Both the position numbers and the translations under genes were made by a program. Source: an uncultured Oscillospiraceae bacterium (GTDB lineage Bacteria > Bacillota > Clostridia > Oscillospirales > Oscillospiraceae). From it: a DNA stretch of 57,953 nt. Location of the stretch: assembly GCA_910588045.1 (NCBI GenBank), contig CAJUPS010000012.1, positions 1 through 57,953 on the forward strand, read 5' to 3'. The notes under the pieces are model-generated. The model did not search any database and was not told where the DNA came from. It was given only the letters and a program-made list of their open reading frames with translations. This document shows positions 23,839 to 31,374 of this stretch, piece after piece (the first letter of the stretch is position 1; every line of letters begins with the position of its first letter).

Positions 23839-24039
23839 ATGTGGAAAAAACTTTCGGCCCTGCTGCTTTCATTATGCGTGTGTCTGTCGCTGCTGCCGGG
23901 CCAGGTCCGTGCCGCCGACGAACCCGAGCCGCCGGAGCCCCCCGTTATCGTGGAGCCCGTAGAGCCGGAGGACCCGGAAGAGCCGCCAGTCATGCCGATG
24001 GCGCTTCCGGATGAGAGCGAAGAAGATCACACAGCATAA
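23839..24039 (+). CDS. Short secreted Pro/Glu-rich peptide precursor (candidate signal)
   Basis: 66 residues. A good signal peptide (MWKKLSALLLSLCVCLSLLP, cut probably after VRA or VRAA near 25-26) leaves about 40 residues of acidic, proline-rich mature peptide with EPEPPEPP-type repeats, ending LPDESEEDHTA. There is no Cys in the mature part. The ATG has GAGAGGAG upstream. It is driven by shared-motif promoter 1. Its 3' end overlaps the 3' end of the convergent HTH-TPR regulator gene by 13 bases. Secreted small precursors next to RRNPP regulators are usually their pheromones, so that is my leading guess; a structural or cell-wall peptide is the alternative. Confidence 0.65.
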   Translation: MWKKLSALLLSLCVCLSLLPGQVRAADEPEPPEPPVIVEPVEPEDPEEPPVMPMALPDESEEDHTA

Positions 24040-24983
24040 TCCGGTAATTTGAGGCCCAAATGCTCGTACATTTCCTGCTGAATATGTCGGAACTCATGCT
24101 CATCATTGATTGCTTTATAGAGATAACAAGCCTGAAAATACAGACAGGCGCTTTTCTCTTTTTCACCGAGGAAGAAATAGCACTCCGCCTGAATAGCCAG
24201 GAATCCGGGTAGTTGCAGGTAATCACCATACATTATGCCCATCTGCTGCCCGCGTTCCGCGACTTCAATCGCCTGTTTATATTGCTGGCCTTTTGCCAGA
24301 GCAATGGCGTAATTATGGGAAATCAGGCAAAAGTGATTGAGGTTATTGGGCAGTTCCACATCGTTTTTTTCGATATACATAAGCAGTTGGCTGTAAATGC
24401 TGACTGCTTCTTTTAGTTTTCCCTCCCGGGAGTACGTCAATGCAATTTTATTAAGGATTGCCATTTCCTCCAGTGAATACCGAAACTGATCGATTTTGTC
24501 CAAATCAAACCGAGGGATTGTCAGCCGGATGGCCTCCATCAGCAAATCCAATCGTTCCTGGAAGCAATAGGGGCCCTCGGGCTTTCCCAGGGTGATTTTC
24601 GTGCTGCGTATGTACTGCAAAGTAACGGCATCGTCCTTGTCCATGATCTGCTCCAGTTCCGCCAGCTTTTGCAGGGCACGTTCCCGGATTGCGGGACGAT
24701 TTTCGGCAGTCGCTTTTTCAAACAGAATCTGATCGCCCCGGATGCTCTTTCTCAATACGTCGATCCGCAGCTCCTGCTCGCTCAGAAGGGCGAAAAACCG
24801 GTCGTCCGGCAGGTCCAGCCGGTTCAGCAGGGCGTTGATCGTGCTGCGGCCAGGGGTCTGCTTATTGTTCTCCAGCCGGGAGAACGTCGCGGCGCTGCAA
24901 ATGCCCTCGAAGACATCCTCCTGCTTCAGTTCCATATCCAGCCTCCGGCTCTTGATATATTCACCTATCAGCATATAACGCAT
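24027..24983 (-). CDS. HTH-TPR regulator, RRNPP-like (peptide-sensing type)
   Basis: 318 residues. An N-terminal XRE HTH (about 5-62: LIGEYIKSRRLDMELKQEDV, FEGICSAATFSRLENNKQTP, STINALLNRLDL) is followed by about 240 residues of paired amphipathic helices read as TPR repeats (for example REGKLKEAVSIYSQLLMYIE, AIALAKGQQYKQAIEVAERG, CLYFQACYLYKAINDEHEFR). This HTH-plus-TPR layout and length match Rgg/PlcR/PrgX-type receptors of imported peptides. Start ATG 24981-24983 follows AAAAGGAGG. It lies between two genes with the shared operator, which makes it the likely binder of that motif. The exact subfamily is not determined. Confidence 0.85.
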   Translation of the reverse strand: MRYMLIGEYIKSRRLDMELKQEDVFEGICSAATFSRLENNKQTPGRSTINALLNRLDLPDDRFFALLSEQELRIDVLRKSIRGDQILFEKATAENRPAIRERALQKLAELEQIMDKDDAVTLQYIRSTKITLGKPEGPYCFQERLDLLMEAIRLTIPRFDLDKIDQFRYSLEEMAILNKIALTYSREGKLKEAVSIYSQLLMYIEKNDVELPNNLNHFCLISHNYAIALAKGQQYKQAIEVAERGQQMGIMYGDYLQLPGFLAIQAECYFFLGEKEKSACLYFQACYLYKAINDEHEFRHIQQEMYEHLGLKLPDYAV

Positions 24984-25012
24984 AATTCTTCCTCCTTTTT
25001 ACTGATGATCCT

Positions 25013-25041
25013 ATTTTCCCCTATTTTTCCCTGAATGTCAA
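25013..25041 (-). promoter_or_regulatory. Probable promoter of the HTH-TPR regulator
   Basis: The minus strand reads TTGACA (25036-25041), a 17-base spacer and GAAAAT (25013-25018, weak -10). It lies 30 bases from the operator at 25071-25093, so the same site could also influence the regulator gene. Confidence 0.5.
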
Positions 25042-25070
25042 CGCTTTTTTCCACATTTTACTTGTCATTT

Positions 25071-25130
25071 TGTGTAAGTGAGCGACTTACACGATACGAC
25101 ATAGACAGAATCGGGAAAATGTGGTAAGAT
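25071..25130 (+). promoter_or_regulatory. Shared-motif promoter 2 (operator plus promoter)
   Basis: TGTGTAA (25071-25077), nine bases, TTACACG (25087-25093), -35 TAGACA (25102-25107), 17-base spacer, -10 TAAGAT (25125-25130). The segment TATCAGAGG seven bases after the -10 is repeated at promoter 4. It drives the Cys/His-rich protein and the first binding-protein gene, through a leader of about 100 bases that holds the palindrome AAACTATAGTTT (25179-25190). Confidence 0.8.
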
Positions 25131-25240
25131 AAGGACGTATCAGAGGACACGGCCCGACGCCCGGGCGAAGCGGTTCAAAAACTATAGTTTGAGCTGTGCC
25201 TGCTGGACAGATGACTCTAATTTTATAGGAGGAAACCAAA

Positions 25241-25567
25241 ATGAAGAAGACCAAGAAGCTTTTGGCCCTGGTTCTGGCGATGGTGATGGCGTTTGCCATG
25301 CTGGCGATCCCCGCCGCCGCACACGGGGACGAGGATGAGGGGATTATGCCGCTGTATGTGGTCGGAAAATGCTCTTGTGGCGGAACCATTACTTCGACAA
25401 GCAGAGTCCTGCGCACATATAGTAGTACGGTGTATTCTTGCCCTGCACATCCAGGGCATACTCATACTCACAGCTATACAGAGGTATATCATCTTACTTC
25501 CTGTGATAGTTGTACCTACAGTACCGAACGGACAAGCACTGATGAATCTTGCAATTTCCCACTGTAA
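25241..25567 (+). CDS. Secreted Cys/His-rich small protein, unknown function
   Basis: 108 residues with a clear signal peptide (MKKTKKLLALVLAMVMAFAM, cut near AAA-HGD, about residue 27). The mature part has Cys at about 44, 46, 67, 88, 91 and 104 and a histidine cluster (CPAHPGHTHTH). Pairs such as C-x-C and C-x-x-C suggest metal binding or disulfides outside the cell. The ATG has a perfect AGGAGG upstream. It is the first gene of the unit under shared-motif promoter 2; a solute-binding lipoprotein gene follows 30 bases later. It could be a second signal precursor or an effector. I do not recognise a family. Confidence 0.75.
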   Translation: MKKTKKLLALVLAMVMAFAMLAIPAAAHGDEDEGIMPLYVVGKCSCGGTITSTSRVLRTYSSTVYSCPAHPGHTHTHSYTEVYHLTSCDSCTYSTERTSTDESCNFPL

Positions 25568-25597
25568 GCTAGTTTGCACCTAATTGGAGAACAAATA

Positions 25598-26983
25598 ATG
25601 AAGGCAAACTCTGAGAAGTTGATAGTTGCTTTATTTGTATTTCTCCTGTCAATTTGTGTCCTCACCGCCTGCTCCGCAGGTGGTGAGGACCTTCCGGCAG
25701 ATGGGAACGTGTTGATTTACGCCAGCTTTCAGCCCTTTGGCGTGGAACAGGATATGGAGCTGGCAATAGAGGTATTCAACCAGACGCATACAGATGTGCA
25801 AATCGAGGCTAAGGACTACTGGGGAAACAGCTTTGAAACCGCAGCCCAGGGTCGGGAGCAGTTGATAACGGAAATCCTCACAGGCCGCGTCCCCGACATC
25901 ATTGATTTGGGCTACACAAATACACCAGTCGCTATGCTGCCCTACCGGCAGCTGGCGCAGAGGGGATACCTGGAGGACCTGTGGCCTTACATTGAGAATG
26001 ATCCGGAACTGGGGCGCGAGGCGGTCCTGGAAGCGCCGCTGCAAGCTGCCGAGGTGGACGGCGGGCTCTACATGCTTTTTGATTCTGTACTGATTTCCAC
26101 CCTGGCGGGATCGGAACAGGTGGTGGGAGACCAAAAGAGTTGGACGATGGAGGACTTGAAGGCTGCATTTGCTTCCATGCCGGAAGATTCTACTATTTTG
26201 CAGTATGTCTGGCCCCGGGTGCAGGTAGCGGAGCATCTATTGGGTATGAGCATGGACGGATACATTGACTGGGAAACAGGCCAATGCTCTTTTGACAGCG
26301 AAAATTTCCGGTTTGATTTGGAGTTTCTCAAGGAGCTTCCGGAGGAGATCGAGTGGACCAGCAATGAGGCTGTGAACCTGGAGCTGGGGGACCGGATGCG
26401 GGAGGGGCGGCAGATGCTGGAGCAAACGTACATCCGCACCCCGCAGGACATTCAGAAGTTCGACGCCCTGTTTGGAGGGCGGGCCTCTTTCGTGGGGTAT
26501 CCGACAGCGGACGGCAGCGCAGGCAGCGCGTTTTATCCGGCCTTTACCAAGCTGGCTATTTCCTCTACTTGTGGAAATAAGGAGGCGGCCTGGGAATTTG
26601 TCCGCCAGCTCCTGCTGCCACAATATAGCGATTTGCCTGCCGCAGCGGAGGCAGTCGTGAAAGACAGGAATCCTTATATCCCGGTGAATCTGGTCGACTA
26701 CGGCTTGCTGAAACGTGTTTATACAGAGATGGATTCCGTTAAAACGACAGAGTGGTTGTATGCTGGAACCACCTCCATTGAATATGACAGAGTATCCGAT
26801 GCGGATATAGATCGTTTTGAGAATTTATTGAACAGTGTCGGGCGGATCGAACTGTACGACAGCGAACTGCTGCAAATCGTGATGGATCAGGCCGGGCCCT
26901 ACTTCGCCGGAGACAAAACCGTAGATGAGACGGTTGCACTGATTCAGAACCGTGTGACGCTGTACGTCAATGAGAACAAGTGA
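25598..26983 (+). CDS. Orphan solute-binding lipoprotein 1
   Basis: 461 residues. The signal peptide ends in lipobox LTAC (Cys near 33), so it is anchored outside the membrane. The fold pattern is of family 1 extracellular binding proteins (MalE/UgpB-like): VLIYASFQPFGVEQDMELAI, VFNQTHTDVQIEAKDY, ILTGRVPDIIDLG, GYLEDLWPYIENDPELG, and a C-terminal half with many conserved aromatics. It is a paralogue of the product of 27113; both share PYFAGDKT near the end and finish QNRVTLYVNEN plus one residue. No permease or ATPase is nearby. The ATG follows TTGGAGA. A terminator follows the stop. Confidence 0.85.
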   Translation: MKANSEKLIVALFVFLLSICVLTACSAGGEDLPADGNVLIYASFQPFGVEQDMELAIEVFNQTHTDVQIEAKDYWGNSFETAAQGREQLITEILTGRVPDIIDLGYTNTPVAMLPYRQLAQRGYLEDLWPYIENDPELGREAVLEAPLQAAEVDGGLYMLFDSVLISTLAGSEQVVGDQKSWTMEDLKAAFASMPEDSTILQYVWPRVQVAEHLLGMSMDGYIDWETGQCSFDSENFRFDLEFLKELPEEIEWTSNEAVNLELGDRMREGRQMLEQTYIRTPQDIQKFDALFGGRASFVGYPTADGSAGSAFYPAFTKLAISSTCGNKEAAWEFVRQLLLPQYSDLPAAAEAVVKDRNPYIPVNLVDYGLLKRVYTEMDSVKTTEWLYAGTTSIEYDRVSDADIDRFENLLNSVGRIELYDSELLQIVMDQAGPYFAGDKTVDETVALIQNRVTLYVNENK

Positions 26984-26990
26984 GTGCAGA

Positions 26991-27021
26991 AGCGGGTTCC
27001 GGGGAGGGACCCGCTTTTTTT
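26991..27021 (+). terminator. Rho-independent terminator
   Basis: AGCGGGTTCC (26991-27000) pairs with GGGACCCGCT (27006-27015) with one mismatch, followed by six T residues. It separates the two binding-protein genes into different transcripts. Confidence 0.85.
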
Positions 27022-27026
27022 GATAT

Positions 27027-27070
27027 TTACCGGAAACGGCATGGACAAGAGCTGGGTTGGGGTGTATAAT
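27027..27070 (+). promoter_or_regulatory. Shared-motif promoter 3 (divergent half-site)
   Basis: TTACCGGA (27027-27034) stands where TTACACGA stands in the other copies. The -35 TGGACA (27042-27047) again starts 15 bases after the TTAC start. A 17-base spacer and a consensus TATAAT (27065-27070) follow. The upstream TGTGTAA half is absent because the terminator occupies that place. It drives the second binding-protein gene. Confidence 0.65.
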
Positions 27071-27112
27071 TGCTTTATCCTGTTATTGTGCTAAAGAAAG
27101 GGTGGGTCGGTG

Positions 27113-28576
27113 ATGAAGAATTGGTTTTTAATGCTGGCGGTGGCGGCGCTACTACTCACCGCGTGCGGAACAGGCGGCGGGGACCAGGAGCAGCGTGTTG
27201 AGCTGCCCCCGGAACCGAAGGAGGGCGTGATGATCTACGCCGCCCTGAACCCGGTGTCCAGGCAAGTACAATCCTATATAAATGCCTTCAATGGAAGCCA
27301 TGAGGATGTGCAAATAGAGGTCCGGGATTATTCCGATGAAAACGGCCCCCAACGGCTTCTCGTGGAGCTGGCAGCAGGGCGGGTGCCGGACATAATGGAG
27401 ATGCGCCGGTATGAGCTCCCAAAGCCGGGGCGGGAGTATCTGGGGGACAACGAGCTTTATACCCCCATGCTCACGGACCGTCCGGAGGGAGAGTATTGGA
27501 TGCCGTACCGGCAGATGGCGCAGAAGGGCTATCTGGAGGACCTGTGGCCTTATATTGAAAACGACCCTGACTTTGGACGGGAAGGGGTTATAGAAGCACT
27601 GTTGAAGGCTGCCGAAGTAGACGGCGGTCTTTATATGCTTTTCAGCAAAGTGCGCATTGCCACTCTGATGGGGCCGGAGGACCTGGTGGGGGAACGGCAC
27701 GGGTGGACCTTTGACGATCTGATGGAGGTGTTCTCTGCCATGCCGGAGGAATCCACCATCTTGAGGTACAACGCGACAAAATGGGAGGTATTTTCCGGAC
27801 TGATCAGCTGTGCGCTGGACAAATATATCGACTGGGAGGCCGGACGCAGTCTTTTTGACAGCGAGGAGTTCCGTAATGTTCTGCTGTTTCTGAACAGCTT
27901 TCCGGATGAAGCAAAGGTTGAATCGCTGGAGGATACGGAATATGAGATCATGTGGCGGATTCGGAACGGACGCCAGCTGCTGGAGAGTACCCTTGTGGTG
28001 GACCTGTTCGATATGGTGAACGCGGATACTCTCTGGGGGAAACGCGCTGCGTTCCCGGGGTATCCGACTAAGGAGGGCGGCTCCGGTAATTTTTTTATTA
28101 CCGCGGGTAATATCCTGGCCATGTCCGCCACCTGCCAGTATAAGGAGGAGGCATGGGACCTGATTCGGGTACATATCAAGCAGCGGTATAGACCGTGGTC
28201 TTCTTCTGCGGGAACAAGAGCGGAGGCTATGCTGATCCCTGTCAATCGGGAAGATTACAGGCTGAATATCCAGTCCGACCTTGAACACGCCCGGTATCTG
28301 GATAATCTGGTAGAAACCCCGGACTTCTATCCGCCATATTCAATTTTTCCGGATTGGAATTATGCGATGCTGCCGATACGCCATGTGTCAAAGGATGACG
28401 TTCTCCGCTTCGAGGAGCTGGTCAACAACACCACACAAATCTACTGGCCCAACGACGCGCTGGCGAACATCGTCTGGGAGTCCATAGGCCCCTACTTCGC
28501 CGGGGACAAGACGCTGGAGGAGACCGTAAAGCTGGTGCAGAATCGGGTGACGCTGTACGTCAATGAGAATCAATGA
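27113..28576 (+). CDS. Orphan solute-binding lipoprotein 2
   Basis: 487 residues, paralogue of the product of 25598. Signal peptide with lipobox LTAC (Cys about 18: MKNWFLMLAVAALLLTAC). Shared landmarks: MIYAALNPVSRQ, HEDVQIEVRDY, LAAGRVPDIMEM, GYLEDLWPYIENDPDFGREG, AAEVDGGLYMLFSKV, YIDWEAGRSLFDSEEFR and the ending QNRVTLYVNENQ. It is a probable family 1 binding protein for a sugar or oligosaccharide; the ligand is not predictable. The start ATG 27113 is preceded by an in-frame GTG and by AAAGGGTGGG. Its own promoter with the divergent shared motif suggests co-regulation with, but stronger basal expression than, the first copy. Confidence 0.85.
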   Translation: MKNWFLMLAVAALLLTACGTGGGDQEQRVELPPEPKEGVMIYAALNPVSRQVQSYINAFNGSHEDVQIEVRDYSDENGPQRLLVELAAGRVPDIMEMRRYELPKPGREYLGDNELYTPMLTDRPEGEYWMPYRQMAQKGYLEDLWPYIENDPDFGREGVIEALLKAAEVDGGLYMLFSKVRIATLMGPEDLVGERHGWTFDDLMEVFSAMPEESTILRYNATKWEVFSGLISCALDKYIDWEAGRSLFDSEEFRNVLLFLNSFPDEAKVESLEDTEYEIMWRIRNGRQLLESTLVVDLFDMVNADTLWGKRAAFPGYPTKEGGSGNFFITAGNILAMSATCQYKEEAWDLIRVHIKQRYRPWSSSAGTRAEAMLIPVNREDYRLNIQSDLEHARYLDNLVETPDFYPPYSIFPDWNYAMLPIRHVSKDDVLRFEELVNNTTQIYWPNDALANIVWESIGPYFAGDKTLEETVKLVQNRVTLYVNENQ

Positions 28577-28600
28577 ATAATACTGCTAGAAAGTAAGGAT

Positions 28601-28644
28601 TTACACGATCTGATATGGACAGAAACGGGAAAATATGATAAAAT
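28601..28644 (+). promoter_or_regulatory. Shared-motif promoter 4
   Basis: TTACACG (28601-28607), -35 TGGACA (28616-28621), 17-base spacer, -10 TAAAAT (28639-28644), then seven bases and TATCAGAGG as at promoter 2. The upstream half of the inverted repeat is degenerate (GCTAGAA instead of TGTGTAA). It drives the 352-residue protein gene. Confidence 0.8.
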
Positions 28645-28704
28645 GGAAACATATCAGAGGCCATATACACGACAGGAAACGACGGAAACTAGGAGGGAGC
28701 TTCT

Positions 28705-29763
28705 ATGAAGGTTGACGGCACGCAGGGCATCCGCCTCCTACGAATTGAGACCACGCGCAAAACGACCGATGGCGAAATGCAGACAGTGACCTACCGGCCT
28801 GAGGACCCCGGGTTTGAAGATTGTTTCCAGCAAGTGAAGCAAGTGGGTGTGCAGAAGGTGAGGCATTCGGAAACGGACCTTCCACTGAATTTCATGGTGG
28901 ATGGAATAAGAAAGGATGGCACTCCATCTGTTTTCTTCGGACGGGAGTTAAATCAAGTTTTTCAGAACTACCACAGTGGAAAATTGGACGATAGGGCAGT
29001 GGAGAAGGAACTCTATGGTGTTGTTGCTAATCTTAGGAGCACCTATGCGGATATGGGATGGGATGTGAAGGAATTTCTGCCAAAGCTGCTCAATGATGTC
29101 TATGAGCAAGCTAAAATATCTAACATCTATGGAGCAGCCCAGTGCAGTTTCCAAGACAGCCGCGCCCTCGCCGCCCAGTATAACGGTTCGGACAAAAATT
29201 CAAGGGATGTGATTTACTACGATTCCAAGTATTACTACCAAACGGAGGATATGAAAACTACTCTGAGGGAGAGCATCCTGCGGATTGGCGAGTCATTCGG
29301 ACTTACGGACCTGGAGCTCTCGGGTCCAGAGCCAAACATGGCAGCGAGAAGCATCTATTTCTCTTACAATACAGTCATCAACGAACACGCCCGGCAGGAT
29401 TTCCTAGTGGGAAACATGGTGGACGAGAGCATGGTGCCGCCCAAGAATTTCCGTTTTTTCTACAAGAGCAACGACGACGGCATGAATATCTATTCCCCCC
29501 AGCTGACCGCCGGGAAGGGTTCGGAATCCTTCTTTGACGGAGTTCTCCATGTCTGGTATGGGGACTGGTCGTACACCGGACTCGTTCCGGTACGGATGGA
29601 CGCAACAAAGTATCCGGTGAGCGTCAATATGTACGACACAATTGCCCGCAGTGGAAAGGAGATTCCCGACGAAATTGTCCCGGCGCTGAAAAATTTTGAT
29701 TTCTTTACCATGATACAGAGCGGCAACTATTTCAAGAATCATCCGAGAAAGCTTCCGTACTGA
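28705..29763 (+). CDS. Uncharacterised cytoplasmic protein under the shared promoter
   Basis: 352 residues with no signal peptide or membrane helix, mixed alpha/beta and rich in Tyr, Phe and Asp. I recognise no domain. Notable segments are GTPSVFFGRELNQVFQNYHS, DVIYYDSKYYYQTEDMKTT and the C-terminal VLHVWYGDWSYTGLVPVRMD. The ATG has AGGAGGGAG upstream. It is the last member of the group of genes with the TTACACG promoter element and the only one whose product stays in the cytoplasm. A perfect terminator follows. It might be an enzyme, or an immunity or effector protein; the sequence alone does not decide. Confidence 0.8.
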   Translation: MKVDGTQGIRLLRIETTRKTTDGEMQTVTYRPEDPGFEDCFQQVKQVGVQKVRHSETDLPLNFMVDGIRKDGTPSVFFGRELNQVFQNYHSGKLDDRAVEKELYGVVANLRSTYADMGWDVKEFLPKLLNDVYEQAKISNIYGAAQCSFQDSRALAAQYNGSDKNSRDVIYYDSKYYYQTEDMKTTLRESILRIGESFGLTDLELSGPEPNMAARSIYFSYNTVINEHARQDFLVGNMVDESMVPPKNFRFFYKSNDDGMNIYSPQLTAGKGSESFFDGVLHVWYGDWSYTGLVPVRMDATKYPVSVNMYDTIARSGKEIPDEIVPALKNFDFFTMIQSGNYFKNHPRKLPY

Positions 29764-29766
29764 CGC

Positions 29767-29802
29767 AGAGAGGCCCTGGGGCTGACGCCCCGGGGCCTCT
29801 CT
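29767..29802. terminator. Strong bidirectional terminator between convergent genes
   Basis: A 16-base stem (29767-29782 with 29787-29802) read as AGAGAGGCCC-TGGGGC / GCCCCG-GGGCCTCTCT with only one mismatch. It lies between the 352-residue gene and the convergent DAACS carrier gene. Confidence 0.85.
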
Positions 29803-29817
29803 CTGACTGCCTGCTTG

Positions 29818-31032
29818 TTACTTTTTTCCCAGCTTCACGGTCTCCTTCATCGCCACCGAGCAGGCCAGGTCCCCCAGCACGTTGCAGCAGGTGGCGCCCA
29901 TGTCGCACAGGGTGTTGACGCTGATATACACGCCCATGACGCCGGTGGGCAGCCCCGCGATGGAGGCCAGGGCGGCGAAGGAGGCGATGGCCCCGCCGGG
30001 CACGCCGGGGGTGCCGATGCTCAGCAGCGTGTTGCTCAGCAGCACCACCGCCAGCATTCCGAAACTGACCTCTACGCCGCAGGCGTTGGCGAAGAACACG
30101 ATCATGAAGCTCATGAGGATGCTCACCGCGTCCATGTTGATGGTGGCCCCCAGGGGCAGGGCCAGGGAGGAAATCTCGTTGGGCACGCCCATATCGTCGG
30201 CACACCGCTTGCTGATGGGCAGGGTGGCGGAGCTGGAGCAGGTGCCGAAGGCGTTGAGGGCGGCGGGCATGACCTTGGAGAAGAACTGTCCCACGCCATA
30301 CTTGCCCAGCAGCTTCACGATGCCCCCATAGACGATGAGCGCGTAGAGGAAGAAGGTGAGGTAGAGGGCAAGGAGTACCGCGCCCAGAGCCACAATGGTC
30401 TCCGTGCCGTTGGCGTAGACCACGCTGGCGATGGAGCAGAGCACGCCCACCGGTGTGAAGAGCATGACCACGGAGATGATTTTCACGGAGATTTCGTTGA
30501 CGGAGTAAGTCAGCGTGACGAAAGGCTCCGCCTTCTTGCCCAGGGCCAGACAGGTGATCCCCACGATGACCGCGAATACCAGCACCTGGAGCATGTCGCC
30601 GTTGGCGAAGGACGCCACGGGGTTGGCGGGGATAAGGTTCTTCACGGTATCCAGCAGGCTGGTGAACTGGGTGGCGGCCACGTCGGACTCCATCATCTCA
30701 ATGGTGACGCCCTTGCCCAGACCAAGGGCCTTGGGGAGGAACAGCCCCAGCAGGCTGGCGGCCAGGGTGGTGCAGACGTAGTAGAGCACGGTCTGTGCGC
30801 CGATTTTACCGGTGGCGGAGACGCTGCCGATGCCGTGGATGCCCACCACCAGGGAGCAGAACACCAGGGGGTAGATCATCATCTTCAGCGCGTTCATGTA
30901 CAGTCCGCTGACCAGGTCGATGGCGGGCAGCAGGAACTCCAACCGCCCTGGAATCAGCAGTCCCAAGACGATGCCCAGGATCAGACAGAGAAAGATTGCC
31001 AGAGTGAGATGGGTCGAGAGATTTTTTTTCAT
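29818..31032 (-). CDS. Dicarboxylate/amino acid:cation symporter (DAACS family)
   Basis: 404 residues. A sodium- or proton-coupled carrier with the glutamate-transporter fold: eight helices and two hairpins. Typical motifs are GTCSSSATLPISKRCADDMG (HP1 serine-rich), LPLGATINMDA (the NMDG-like site as INMDA) and GTPGVPGGAIASFAALASIAG (HP2). In this family the residues after HP2 set specificity; here they do not settle Glu, Asp, Ser/Thr or another substrate. Start ATG 31030-31032 follows AAAGGAG; longer frames upstream run into the T-box leader. Regulation by a T-box means it answers to one uncharged tRNA. Confidence 0.93.
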   Translation of the reverse strand: MKKNLSTHLTLAIFLCLILGIVLGLLIPGRLEFLLPAIDLVSGLYMNALKMMIYPLVFCSLVVGIHGIGSVSATGKIGAQTVLYYVCTTLAASLLGLFLPKALGLGKGVTIEMMESDVAATQFTSLLDTVKNLIPANPVASFANGDMLQVLVFAVIVGITCLALGKKAEPFVTLTYSVNEISVKIISVVMLFTPVGVLCSIASVVYANGTETIVALGAVLLALYLTFFLYALIVYGGIVKLLGKYGVGQFFSKVMPAALNAFGTCSSSATLPISKRCADDMGVPNEISSLALPLGATINMDAVSILMSFMIVFFANACGVEVSFGMLAVVLLSNTLLSIGTPGVPGGAIASFAALASIAGLPTGVMGVYISVNTLCDMGATCCNVLGDLACSVAMKETVKLGKK

Positions 31033-31074
31033 GAAAACAGCTCCTTTACACATAACATACACATAAAATAGGGG

Positions 31075-31368
31075 AAAGCGGCAAAATAAAACGCCCGTCC
31101 TCCGTCCCATGACAGAAGACGAGCGGGATGCCCGTGGTACCACTTCTTTTCACCCCGGCGCAGCGCGGGGCCTCTCAGGCGTCCGACAACGCCCCCTGCT
31201 GTAACGGGCAGACCCGTCACACCCTGACGGAAACCGCTTGGGCGCGCCTCTCCGGAGCCATGTTCTCCTGCGGCCAACCTGCCCCCTTTCAGCATACGGG
31301 GGCTCTCTGCGAGGCGGAAACGCGGGATACTCTTTCCTTCATTGCGTTTGTACGCGATAAAAAAGAAT
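31075..31368 (-). ncRNA. T-box riboswitch leader of the DAACS carrier
   Basis: On the minus strand: AATGAAGGAAAGAGTA, CAGAGAGCCCCCGTATGC, TGAAAGGGGGC, the specifier region GGAGAACATGGCTCCGGAG, and the T-box AGTGGTACCACGGGCA. A terminator follows (CCCGCTCGTCTTCTGTC with GGACGGAGGACGGGCG and TTTTATTTT, about 31088-31128). Aligned from the right to the Tyr T-box at 1155, the specifier is ATG (Met); shifted by one it would be CAT (His). UGGU in the antiterminator pairs with an A discriminator, which fits tRNA-Met better than tRNA-His. Confidence 0.9.
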
Positions 31369-31374
31369 AAAAAT

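Noticed and set aside
29815..31071. A 418-codon plus-strand frame rich in His, Gly and Asp
   Set aside because: It is the reverse shadow of the DAACS carrier gene, with typical composition bias.
31075..31368. His (CAT) or Asn (AAC) reading of the second T-box specifier
   Set aside because: Alignment from the right to the Tyr T-box puts ATG in place. UGGU pairs with an A discriminator, unlike tRNA-His (C) or tRNA-Asn (G). Kept as an alternative only.
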